A DNA stretch of 38,458 nucleotides from Chara braunii (taxonomy: Eukaryota; Streptophyta; Charophyceae; Charales; Characeae): assembly GCA_003427395.1 (NCBI GenBank), contig BFEA01000228.1, positions 533,226 to 571,683 on the forward strand. Reading direction: 5' to 3'. This document shows positions 28,198 to 37,290 of the stretch, one piece after another. Each line of letters starts with the position of its first letter. Position 1 is the first letter of the stretch. The translations under genes were made by a program, and so were the position numbers. The notes beneath the pieces were generated by a model. It made no database searches. It was not told where the DNA came from and was given only the letters and a program-made list of their open reading frames with translations.

Positions 28198-28784
28198 GCT
28201 CTTCTCCCTGTTCCACAGAGTGGTATTGTGACGAAGTACTTTCTGTAGGCACGCAATTTTCTGCGCGACGGCTTCTCGGAGGGGAGGGGGGGGTGTCCCT
28301 GCCTTTTGGAAAGAGGTTGGTCCCCCGACAGTTGGTAATTGACCGTGCCTTAGCGAGTGCGGAAATAACTGTTGCCATAGCTTCTTTCTCGTTCTGATTG
28401 AAAAAGGGGGGGAATTTTTGGTGCGATCACTGCGCGGGAAAGTCCTTTTTTTTTTAATTCTTTTCTAGATTTTGAACCCACACGGGTTCTCGGAATTTCT
28501 TTTCGCAATTAGGATTTTAATAAGGCTAGGAATTTGGGAGCGTTGGTTGCAACTATACGAGGCTCTGTACTTGTGCGCGCATTGTGGCGTCCTGTTACGC
28601 GCTCTGCTCCTGCTGCGCCTAAATTCTAATCACAACTGTAATCTCTTCTTGCTCCTTCTTGGCAAGTGCAGGTGTAACTGTAATCCTCTCACTTCTTGAT
28701 CCCTTCCCTTTCTTTTGCCGCGTTTTCTCTGCGCCTCTTTCCCGTCTATCTCATTGGCTTACAGGTGCATGACTGGATCGATGC
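28198..28784. other. Unassigned DNA
   Basis: No gene or repeat family recognised; mixed composition, with C-rich and T-rich runs. Confidence 0.4.
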
Positions 28785-28987
28785 ATGGAGAGCGGCGACG
28801 TCCCCCACGCCGCGGCCCCGTCATGCAACCGTAGGCACTCCCTCCTTCCCACTCCTTCTTGCTTCAGCATAATCCGGAATTACCTCGTGCAAACTACAAA
28901 GCTCGCAAGCGCGACTAATTCGTTCTCTAATCTACACTTGGGAGTTAGCGCGGTCGAGAGGATCGGCCAACGACCGGAGACAGAAAG
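28785..28987 (+). CDS. Candidate first exon (unrecognised)
   Basis: An ATG at 28,785 opens a frame MESGDVPHAAAPSCNRR .. LGVSAVERIGQRPETE that reaches GACAGAAAGGTGAGT, a strong plant-type donor at about 28,987. The GC content and codon use of the first part look unlike the surrounding DNA. No second exon or family is recognised. A chance frame in a 5' leader is just as likely. Confidence 0.22.
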
Positions 28988-30588
28988 GTGAGTAGGGAGT
29001 TGGGCAATCCGACAAGTTGGTGCCGGGTAGGAGAGGTTGACGTGTGGCCGTGAAGGACTGTGGCATACGGGCGAACCTGGCTTGTCTACTTGGACTAAGC
29101 GGGATGACAACTTCGGGTTGTTGATAGGTGCGAGGCGACGGACTTCCCACATCGAGAGAGAAAGAGAGAGAAGGCGGTGTTGAAGTGGAAATTATTTTCT
29201 TCGCATCTTCTGTGTAATTTTGATCTCTCGCTTCGACCATTCTCGATTACGGCACTTGTGGACTTTCCTATCTTTTCTTCGATTGATGTAAGGAGTTGTC
29301 TTTACCTTCCTCTCCCCCTCCTCCTCTTCCCTCTTCGTTTTGATCGTATCACCTTGCTGATGTAAGGAGGCATGTATGAGGTTCTGCCCACTTTTGAAAT
29401 GACTATGTCCTTGTGGTGATCGGGTGTGTGATCGAACTGTTCCCTGGATCCGGGGCGGATACATGTAGAAGGGGCAGGTTGCGATCATTGTATATGCCTA
29501 AGTGTGGATTGGATTTTCCCATGCATGAATTGCACGCAATTGACGACTGATGCCTAGGAACAAATGACCATCGAGTGGCCGTCTGGCCTATCTGAGTTGA
29601 TTCGGATTGGGTGGGAACAGATCAGGTGCACACATGTATACGAACGATCGCCAGACGACAATCATCACGTATACACGTATCTGCCTGACCTGGCCCCGCT
29701 TCTCCTTGCACAACCCAATGTATGAGTTAAGACCCCCTTGTCAAACATGGATGTTGGCCTTCCATTCTGGATCACAGACCGTGCCAGTCTGAGGAACCCC
29801 GAGTACCGAGAATACTCGGAGAACAAGCAACTCTCCCGCCGATCTAACCTACGGCTTCCAGCATACCCCTGTCAAACAGAGGACGATCGACTGTGTGCTT
29901 GGGACTTTCACCAGGCCCTCAGACGGAATTCCTGAACCCCAGACTGCCTCGACCGCCGTAATCATCACTACTATCTTACACCTAGGTTCGTCGTCATTGA
30001 AACTGACTTCCCTTCGTTCTGTCTCCTCCTCCCCTATCATCATCTGACGGTAGTTCCCTGGGACTCGATCACACATTGTTGGCCCTGTAGGCCGTGTTCT
30101 GAGTGCTATCAGCACAACACTTACCGGGCAGCGGGATTCATACGACGGACCCGCTCTGAAGCTGAGCACTGAGAACACAGTCTCCGGCTGAGGCGGCTGA
30201 GGCCGTCCACGTCGGACTCGGAGATCTGTGTAACCCACCGACGATAGGTGTTTGAACAGAGAGACACCCACTGTGTTCCATCAGTGCACCAGGTACGAGC
30301 CCGCTCGAGGCGACGGGGCCGACGAAATCAGTCTTCCAACCCTGAGAAAAGACAAAACCCAAGATCTGACCCTCCACGAAAACCGCTTGCATTTCCATCC
30401 CTGAAACTTGACACCGGAGATCTCAGTTCCAACCTGGGACTCCACCCCCACTTTCCTAAAATCCTTGGCACACCCCTACCGTGCACTTTCGGGCCCCCTA
30501 TCACTCCGAAAACAGGAAGTCACGCTGGGCGTGAGGTTTGGGCGTCACAGTATAATGCTACATGAGTGATACCAACGACCTCAGTCCA
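28988..30588. other. Unassigned DNA
   Basis: A plus-strand frame (29,738-29,935) reads MDVGLPFWITDRASLRNPEY and SRRSNLRLPAYPCQTEDDRL, which has a coding look but no family I can name. A donor-like CCCGGTAAGT is on the minus strand near 30,120-30,129. No repeat termini seen. Confidence 0.4.
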
Positions 30589-30954
30589 CTACTCACCACA
30601 TGCACAAAAGACAAAAAATGTGGCGGTAGATTCATTCTCATTTTCCTGCGCACCACCCAAGGGATCGTCCATGGTGTTGTATGTTGAGTCCTGGGGTATG
30701 AGGGGTTTGCCTGATAATGGGGATGCAGGTACGGGTTTGTGGTTAGACTGCTCTTGTGTGTTGGTTACCATAGGCTTTGCTTTGGGGGGGGCAAGGACCT
30801 TAGGTGGGATGGGGTCCCGTTTGGCTTTCCCCCAATCTCGCTGGACAAGAGGAGTAACCCCCCCCCAAAGGTCGTCTACTCTTCTCCAGCCCCTAAGTAG
30901 TTCCACTAATCGCCCGTCCCATAGGGGGGCTTTCTGTGACTCTACCCAAAACAC
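30589..30954 (-). CDS. Hypothetical open frame, possibly retroelement-derived
   Basis: Minus-strand frame of 121 codons: APLWDGRLVELLRGWRRVDD followed by a Lys/Pro-rich part (KRDPIPPKVLAPPKAKPMV) and an acidic, Asn-rich end. The Trp/Leu then Pro/Lys pattern is reminiscent of LINE ORF1 or gag spacer sequence, but I cannot place it. The opposite strand is open over the same bases and one of the two is spurious. Confidence 0.25.
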   Translation of the reverse strand: MFWVESQKAPLWDGRLVELLRGWRRVDDLWGGVTPLVQRDWGKAKRDPIPPKVLAPPKAKPMVTNTQEQSNHKPVPASPLSGKPLIPQDSTYNTMDDPLGGAQENENESTATFFVFCACGE

Positions 30955-30984
30955 CCTCCCTCCTAAAGACTGGTTACGGGCACA

Positions 30985-31215
30985 AGCACTAAGCTAACAT
31001 GGAAATGTCCTACCAAACCTGCAACCGCTCCCAGGATAATATACCAATGCTCTAACCACCTAAGCTATCATGTTTGCTGTGCTAGGCTGGGGGACTACTC
31101 CGTGGGGTGTCAATCTAACACGAACCCGCGCAGCGGCAGGACAGGGTGAAGCCGATCGGAATACCCAAGACCTGTCCCTTGTGATGCCAGTGCTCTAACC
31201 AACTGAGCTACCATG
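30985..31215 (-). mobile_element. Two tRNA-like SINE heads in tandem
   Basis: On the minus strand CATGGTAGCTCAGTTGGTTA then GAGCACTGGCAT (31,215 downward) is a textbook D-arm/A box. About 150 bases further CATGATAGCTTAGGTGGTTA and GAGCATTGGTAT (31,072 downward) repeats it. The B boxes are degenerate (GGTTGCAGGTTTGG in the second). Neither folds into a full tRNA as far as I can see, so SINE heads are the likelier reading. Confidence 0.6.
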
Positions 31216-31216
31216 T

Positions 31217-31268
31217 TTCGCCCTTCATTGATATCTCAAGGTCGTCGAGCTTTTATTAAAAAAAAAAG
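31217..31268 (+). mobile_element. SINE family A tail fragment
   Basis: TTCATTGATATCTCAAGGTC then GTCGAGCTTTTATT and an A-run match the 3' end of family A copies. Confidence 0.6.
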
Positions 31269-31435
31269 GACAAAAGAAAGTGCGTACGCCCTAAGGAAAC
31301 GGGGCAAAAAAAGAAAAACGAAACGACATCAACACAGCCCCCCCATCCGCTATGTACTTGTATTCAAGCTTTTGGGAGAGCACTCCGCCGTGGCATTTCC
31401 TTGGGCCCGGCCCCCTGTCCCGACCGTTTTCCCAA

Positions 31436-31600
31436 GGCTGGCAGATGGGCCTTGCGGGAGCGTCAAGCGAGACCCGGTGTACACTTTAATAAGAGTAGTA
31501 TAGATATAGATATAGATATAGATATAGATATAGATTGGCAGCCGGGCCTCGTGGGAGCCTCACGCGAGACCTGGCTTACACTTCAATAAGAGTAATGACA
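31436..31600. repeat. Direct duplication around a (TAGATA)n array
   Basis: GGCAGATGGGCCTTGCGGGAGC .. CACTTTAATAAGAGTA (31,440-31,498) recurs as GGCAGCCGGGCCTCGTGGGAGC .. CACTTCAATAAGAGTA (31,537-31,594), separated by (TAGATA)n at 31,500-31,536. Confidence 0.9.
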
Positions 31601-31602
31601 TT

Positions 31603-31833
31603 GGGGGGGGGGGGGGGGGGGGGGGGAGAATGGGTAACTATGCAGGAGTCACAAAAACAAGTTATAATTGCACTATGGGCCAAGATACAGTTTGCAATTG
31701 CACTGCGGGCACCCTATCTGGCCAGAAAGCTGGGTTGTACACATCGCCCGAACTGCAATTACAAAGCTGTATCTTGGCCCATACTGCAATTATAACTCTT
31801 TTTTGTGACTCCTGCGTAGTCTCCCCCCCCCAA
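31603..31833. mobile_element. Fold-back element: about 85-bp inverted repeat with 35-base loop
   Basis: The left arm (about 31,621-31,710) and the right arm (about 31,746-31,831) are reverse complements with few mismatches. Shared text includes GCAGGAGTCACAAAAA, GTTATAATTGCA and TATGGGCCAAGATACAG. The arms begin in a G-run (31,603-31,626) and end in a C-run (31,823-31,831). No coding capacity. It could be a MITE or an inverted-duplication hairpin; no clear target duplication is visible because of the homopolymer ends. Confidence 0.88.
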
Positions 31834-31852
31834 AAAAAAAAAGCGTTCACCT

Positions 31853-31925
31853 GAATATAAATCTGGTGAGAGGAGCTTACTCTCAAAGAACCACCATCTC
31901 CTTGACGCTCAGTCTGCCCATCCAC
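31853..31925 (+). repeat. Dispersed repeat R3, copy 2
   Basis: Counterpart of 27,186-27,256, same orientation. Confidence 0.7.
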
Positions 31926-32042
31926 ACTGATTTCAAGGGATACTCAGCAAAGCTACTTACTATTGATTACTTCTGACAAGAAAGGCATTACTTATCACAA
32001 GTTATCAGCCATTGTTGATTAGAAAATTCCAAAAAGCTGTGT

Positions 32043-32620
32043 ATGCGGAGGAAAGCTCGGAAGACAGTTTTCGGGGATCCCACCGCGGACGCTGTTTTGC
32101 GGCAAAAGTTGTTGTTTCCTTTCCGTAAAAGGAAAGGACTGCTTCGGCCTGCCGGAAAAGGAAAGTGCGTCTGTGTCCACTGGAGCTTGCATGGACCGCA
32201 GAACCCATTATCGAGGCCCTGTCGGCCTCTGGCCTCGGTGAGTGGGCGACACGGGCCGGCCGGCCGTGCTGGTTCCAGGAACGTACGTTCCATGAGTCGG
32301 ACAAACGAAAGTCCAGCACCCGTCCGCAACCTTGGAAACATCACCGACGTCGCCCCCTACCACCCTTGCTACCCTGCACAATTTCGCGGCGGAAATCGCT
32401 CCCGCAGGACTTTTCCAGCCCGGAAACCATGTGGAAACGCCAATCCCCGGTTTTCCATGCCGGCGATATCGGCTTGTGGGGTCCCGGAAAACCGTTCCGC
32501 GGAAAAACAACGGGCCTTCCAGGCATTCCGCGGAGGGCTGTGGGGTCCCAGAAAAGTTCTGCGGCAAAACTTTTCCGAAGCGCAAACGTGTGGGGTTTTG
32601 AAAAGAAACTCAGGTTGAGA
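32043..32620. other. GC-rich block with recurring GGGGTCCCGGAAAA motifs and several overlapping open frames
   Basis: The motif TGTGGGGTCCC(G/A)GAAAA occurs at 32,475-32,491 and 32,539-32,555. An inverted form GTTTTCGGGGATCCCA is at 32,067-32,082. TGCGGCAAAA occurs at about 32,098 and 32,569, and many CCGGAAA/TTTTCC phrases lie between. Open frames exist on both strands (191 codons at 32,043-32,618 plus; 125 and 110 codons minus) because stops are rare in this composition. I recognise no domain in any of them. Confidence 0.6.
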
Positions 32621-33117
32621 TAACCTGCACCCCGCGGATATTCCCCAGGGTTAACCTTCCCCTCTAAATTCATGGAAACAAGATCAACCCTACTTGATAG
32701 CAGGGGCGATTCCGGAAAACTATTACAACAGTGAGCGATACTACTAGAACAGTCGAAGCCATGCGTGGGCGCATACTTTCAAAATATTTTTTCACTTGCA
32801 CACCTCAAGGGCTTGAACCCAAATGCCTCATATGGAATATTGAAAGCAGGTCTAGCAACTGAGAATGGAGACTGCGTTGGCATTTGGAGAAAGGGGATGG
32901 GTTAGGCCGATTGCACTAGGTTCGGCTCACAATGGTTCTTATGGAACCATGTGCAGTGCAAGGGAGGAAAAAAAAAAAAAAAAGATGGAAATGGTTGACC
33001 AACTTGATTCTGATCATTTTTATTGGGTGAAAAATGGGGAGGCTTTTAGGATAAGCGCATCGGGGAAAAGAGAAGAACAGTATGGCTTTCACCCAGATGG
33101 ACCAAGTTAGAGCTACC
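32621..33117. other. Unassigned DNA
   Basis: A plus-strand frame (32,865-33,110) ends DSDHFYWVKNGEAFRISASG and looks faintly coding but is interrupted by an A-run and unrecognised. Confidence 0.35.
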
Positions 33118-33123
33118 ATTCTC

Positions 33124-33154
<31 letters not shown>

Positions 33155-33214
33155 AGGACGAATGCTCCAGTCTATTCGTGGGGAGCAGCATGTGCTGGGA
33201 ACCGGGGCCAGCGT
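33118..33214 (-). mobile_element. LINE/SINE 3' module, minus orientation
   Basis: The reverse complement reads GACGCTGGCCCCGGTTCCCA, GCTGCTCCCCACGAATAGAC, then an A-rich tail (T-runs at 33,127-33,156 on the plus strand). Same module as the LINE 3' end. Confidence 0.8.
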
Positions 33215-34261
33215 CTATCGCTGTGGGTGGAGAATCTGGAGATGGACAAGGTCAGGTATAGCAGGGAAGAACTACACAAATTACCTTGGCTATCAGAATG
33301 TAAAAACAACTTACGAACTTCGCTTAAAAAAGAACGATCGAGGTGTGTCATCAAAGAAAAAGGGGCCTTGACATCTGAAAGTCGATCTAAACCTAGGTAC
33401 TGGCAAACAAGTGGCTTAGGGACTGGAAATCCAAACTCGCACAAATTGCTGCTCTCAAGTGGTTTCTCACTGGTGCCTTCCCGCCCACGACTTGTTGATA
33501 GACCATGCAGTGGAACAGAAAGCGGTGGCACTGCTGTGGTGTGTAAGGCATGTCTTCGGCAGTCCCCTAGAGGAAGTACAGGGAGACCCTAGTGCTGTTG
33601 TGGTCTTGTGCTGTATGACGAGGGAGACCCTAGTGCTGTTGTAGTCTTGTGCTGTATGATGAGGGAGTCCGAGTAGCAGCCAGACGAAACCGGTCGAGGG
33701 ATCTACTTTGTCGTTTCCGGGAGAACTAGATACGGTGGCGTGGGTGAAAGAACGCATGTGAATTGTGAGCAACACAGATGGAGTGGAAGTTCTGGAGAAG
33801 CTGTGTTTTTTTCAGTCTGAGTGTATTTTGCAGCTTTTTCGATGATGTTCATTAAACTCTGTTCGATGCTTCTAAGTGTGTGTGTTCTTTTGGATACGGA
33901 AGAGGAGAATAATTGTATGTTGTAACCAGCTAAATAACATTGTTGTTTCTAGTGAACAGACAAGGCCGAAGAGGCTGATTTTTGTGGTGGACTAGAAGGG
34001 TAGTAGAACTATAGGAAGGGCGGTTTTCAGGGTGACAGGGGAATTTGAAGGAAAGATAGGGAGTCTGGAGAGATTGGTCATAGTCTCCAACAAGATATCT
34101 GTATGAGTATTTCGGATTGTTTCAGAAGTGGGATATNGAAGGTAATGCTGCTAGGATACCACGGGCATCTGGCGGCCAGGCTCTGGCTGAAGAGGCAGTA
34201 CTCCTTTTTCTTTATACTTCCCATACTTCATGTTTTTGAATCATGTATCAGTATTACCTGA
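33215..34261. other. Mostly unassigned DNA with a 41-bp tandem repeat
   Basis: At 33,581-33,662 the unit GGGAGACCCTAGTGCTGTTG then TGGTCTTGTGCTGTATGACGA occurs twice, period 41. A third copy lies at about 34,475-34,518. One N is at about 34,137. No gene recognised: a 121-codon plus frame at 33,227-33,592 has no identifiable domain. Confidence 0.6.
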
Positions 34262-34410
34262 TTGAGGGACGCTGGACCCGTTTTCCAGCAGGTGCAGCTC
34301 CCCACCAATAGACCGGAGCCAGTAGCTGAGCTGCTAGTGGTGGATGCTCATACCAACACCACTAGCAATCTCAGCCGTTTTTCTTCAAAAAAAAAAAAAA
34401 AAAAAAAAAA
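34262..34410 (+). mobile_element. LINE/SINE 3' module copy
   Basis: GGGACGCTGGACCCGTTTTC starts at 34,266; a perfect 11-bp stem TGCTAGTGGTG (34,332-34,342) / CACCACTAGCA (34,357-34,367) follows, then a poly-A from 34,387. Confidence 0.85.
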
Positions 34411-34675
34411 AGTGTGTGTGTTCTTTTCCCGTGCTTCTGTGTCTCCCGACAGACTGTTTGCCGCAGTCTGCCTGCTACTGTTGTGGTCTTGTGCTGTATG
34501 ATGAGGGAGACCCTAGTTCTGGGCGATGGGACTAGCGGCCGATACTGCTGGTTTACTGGCCGTCAACGGAAGGCCGCTTTTTGGAAGCCATGCATGTTCA
34601 AACTCAGCTGAAAGGCAGTACTACGAGCAATACGGACACAAAGGTCCACCCGGGCAATTGAGCACGTCAGGATCA

Positions 34676-34817
34676 TTAGGAAGGACCCGCTTTCCAGCAG
34701 GTGCTGCTCCCCACCAATGGACCGGAGCGACCCGTGTCACGCCTACTAGGGGAAGCTGCTAGTATCACTTCCTGTACTAGCATGAAGTTGGTTTTTCAAA
34801 CAACAAAAAAGTAAAAA
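34676..34817 (+). mobile_element. LINE/SINE 3' module copy, diverged
   Basis: ACCCGCTTTCCAGCAGGTGC and CCCCACCAATGGACCGGAGC match the module from its sixth base or so on. The second stem is TGCTAGTA (34,757-34,764) / TACTAGCA (34,775-34,782). The tail is A-rich but mixed. Confidence 0.78.
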
Positions 34818-35100
34818 GGGAAGCATACAAATTCACAAAACAATCAGAAAACAAATTCAACTGGCAATCCCTGGAGTGTGGCTAAGAGTCAAGAACAGAT
34901 TTAAACTCTCTCAAGTACAAAGAAATCCCTTTTTTTTTTGTTTTCTACACAATACACAGTGTCAGCCCCTTCTATTCCGGGGGGCACCAGCCCGGCCGGT
35001 TGCTTATCGCCAGCAAGCAAAGAAAAAACTTCCAACAATCATCCCCAGGGGGGGGGGGGCGCTAAAGAAGGATTTTCGCTCAGGCTGGCTTGGGGGATGA

Positions 35101-35562
35101 CCAGAGGGATGGATAGCAGAAGTTCGATGGGAAAGAATGGAAGACAAGGTGTCAGAGGGCAGTGCAGAGGGGAGGGGGGAGGGGATTCAAAAAGAGAACT
35201 TCAAGCCGGTATTCAAGGACTGGGAAAGTAGCATCCCAACGAGCAGAGTTTGGCAATGTTTAGATCCCTTCTCGCCCCCTCCCACCTCCAATGCTTTGGT
35301 GGAACTCTCTTGGTCTGAAGCGTGACCAGGAGAGGTGGCAGTCGTCTGGAAATTCTGCAGTATCATAAACTGAATCATCAATGCTGGCAGGACTCCCCCA
35401 CAATGTTTCTTTTTTTTCTGACATACTGCAAATTCAATCTGTATATGGGACGCTGGGCCCGTTTCCCAGCAGGTGATGCTCCCCACCAATAGATGGAGCC
35501 TCTCCCCAGGTGTTAGTGGTGTCTGCTCTCTTCTCAGCACCACTAACACTGGTGGGGGCGTG

Positions 35563-35591
<29 letters not shown>
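35101..35591 (+). mobile_element. 5'-truncated LINE copy with 3' UTR and poly-A
   Basis: The frame at 35,137-35,322 ends SSIPTSRVWQCLDPFSPPP .. ALVELSWSEA, a diverged version of the C-terminal end of the main LINE (DPSIPMKSPEEFLDMFPL .. AIVERQW). It is followed by AATCATCAATGCTGGCAGGA (as near 9,140), the module GGGACGCTGGGCCCGTTTCC at 35,447, a perfect stem GTGTTAGTGGTG (35,510-35,521) / CACCACTAACAC (35,538-35,549) and poly-A (35,566-35,591). Confidence 0.82.
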
Positions 35592-35593
<2 letters not shown>

Positions 35594-36178
35594 ATCGTAC
35601 TTCCGAATACAAGTAAGGCCAGCAAGTGGGACCTTGCACCAGACGCATGAGGAGCTTTCTTGTTCTTGTTGTCTCTGAAATAAAGGGACACGGTTACACC
35701 ACCACTTCACACAGACCGCACGAGCATAAAATGCGCCGGGCATCCATCCACACTGAGCAATACAATGGAGTAATAAAGTACTGAGCATTCCGACGATTCA
35801 GGCCTGGGCCGATAGGCCGATAGCGAAAGCGGCAGGCCACCTTGAAAAAGCTGCAGTTGCAGGCTCGCGAGCCTTGGAAAGCAGCTTCGTCAACTTTGGC
35901 TGGCTTGACACTGTTTGAAACTCAAATAAAAGTTGGAGGTAGGTTTTGTACTATTCAGCAGCTTAACAGCAAGGTACAGGGAATTTAGTATTTACCGTCT
36001 GACATGACGGGGAGGAGAAACTGGGAAATTTTCCTGCAAAATAGAAAAACAAAAACAAGTGAAACAGAGGAACCACGGAGTTAAAACAGCATCCACAATA
36101 CCCTCCCTATATTAGTAGAGTTTGGAGATATCAAAAAAAAAAAAAAAAAAAAAAAAAGGTCTGCAGGATGGCCACAGC
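35592..36178. other. Unassigned DNA
   Basis: Nothing recognised apart from an A-run at 36,133-36,157. Confidence 0.4.
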
Positions 36179-36449
36179 ATAAAACAGCGATTTCGTTAAA
36201 ACGGACATTTTATATTTTCGACATTTAGACCTAACCCTTTTTTTTTTTTTTTTTTTCGATTTTAGCTTGGCCCTGGAAATGTTGCCGTTTTTGCTCCTTA
36301 CGGTCCCCCTTGGATGTACCCCTGAACTTCAGTTGAGTCCAAATGGACCCTCAGGAGATAAAAGGTGATATTTTTTTAGCCAAATAAGTAGGTTTTAATT
36401 TCGTTCAAAAAATATAAAATGTCCGTCTTTACGAAATCTCTGTTATAAG
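36179..36449. mobile_element. MITE-like element with about 40-bp terminal inverted repeats
   Basis: The left arm ATAAAACAGCGATTTCGTTA then AAACGGACATTTTATATTTT (36,179-36,218) is inverted at 36,408-36,447 (AAAATATAAAATGTCCGTCT, TTACGAAATCTCTGTTATA) with four or five differences. The core is non-coding with a T-run. TIR wording of the type ACAGAGATTTCGT..ACGGACATTTT is reminiscent of Tc1/mariner-pogo-type MITEs. The target duplication is not certain. Confidence 0.78.
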
Positions 36450-36606
36450 TAGAGAACCTCGCATGGTCTGGGTACTCGTGGAGGAGAGGATCGGTATGGT
36501 CAGTTCCCCGAGGATTTGCTCCAGGCAGTTGATGTCATCAGCTTGCAAAAGTGTACCCAGGTGAAACGATTGGTGCTCGCCTACAGTGCAAATATCTCTG
36601 TCATAG

Positions 36607-36725
36607 GGCATCGCCACACCACTCTCGAAATCTGCAAAATGAGAATGAACTTCCCGCGGGAACATGGCCAGGTGCACCCGCCACATTTTTGTCTTTTTCA
36701 CATTTCGAGAGTGGTGTGGCGAGCC
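36607..36725. mobile_element. Small palindromic element, about 119 bp, with possible 6-bp target duplication
   Basis: TCGCCACACCACTCTCGAAAT (36,610-36,630) pairs with ATTTCGAGAGTGGTGTGGCGA (36,702-36,722), a perfect 21-bp inverted repeat extended by GGC/GCC with one indel. TCATAG lies on both sides (36,601-36,606 and 36,726-36,731). The loop has CTTCCCGCGGGAA, itself palindromic. Confidence 0.82.
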
Positions 36726-37189
36726 TCATAGTTCGTGATCCTTTTCGTAACGGCATTTGTTCTCTCTCCGGGCTCATACGAAGAGTCGTCCCTCTTGTTT
36801 GCAACTGATCACTGTTTGGGCCATCGTAGTCCTTGCTCTTATGGACCTCAGTTTGCGCTTGGCCCAAGTGAGAGGCCATGCAGCTCAAACAGAGTTGCCG
36901 CGGTCGGACATGATCAGTAACGTGGATATGACAACAAAAAAAAAAAAAAAAAAAAAAAACAAGGATGATCGCACCCAACTGTAAGTGATGGCAGTAGTTG
37001 AGAGGGTTGAAGGGTCCGTTGTTGGTGAGCAATTTCTCGAGATTATGATTGATCATCTTGTGGTATTAAAACGATTCTACTCGGAAAGGTTGGTTTACAT
37101 AACGCTCACTGGTGATCATCTATTAAAAGTTTGAGTGAATTCTATATTTTCATCTGTCTTTACGGGAATGTAATTGTGGGCATTGTGTT
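36726..37189. other. Unassigned DNA
   Basis: No gene recognised; an A-run is at 36,935-36,959. Confidence 0.4.
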
Positions 37190-37290
37190 GGCCACGTAAG
37201 ACTCTATCTTACCACGTAGGGGAAACTGTGTTCCCCTCCGAGTTTGGGGCACGTAATTGTGGGCATTGTGTTCCCCTCCGAGTTTTCCGT
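37190..37290. repeat. Local direct duplication
   Basis: TTGTGGGCATTGTGTT and GTTCCCCTCCGAGTTT each occur twice in about 100 bases (near 37,174 and 37,258; near 37,230 and 37,270). Confidence 0.8.

Noticed and set aside
28002-28397. Pro-rich plus-strand frame and Gly-rich minus-strand frame
   Set aside because: Both arise from the 77-base C tract and its pyrimidine-rich flanks.
31535-31854. Plus and minus frames with similar peptides
   Set aside because: The similarity is a by-product of the fold-back inverted repeat.
32043-32618. 191-codon plus-strand gene
   Set aside because: At least four overlapping frames on both strands are equally open because stops are rare in this GC-rich block; none has a recognisable domain.
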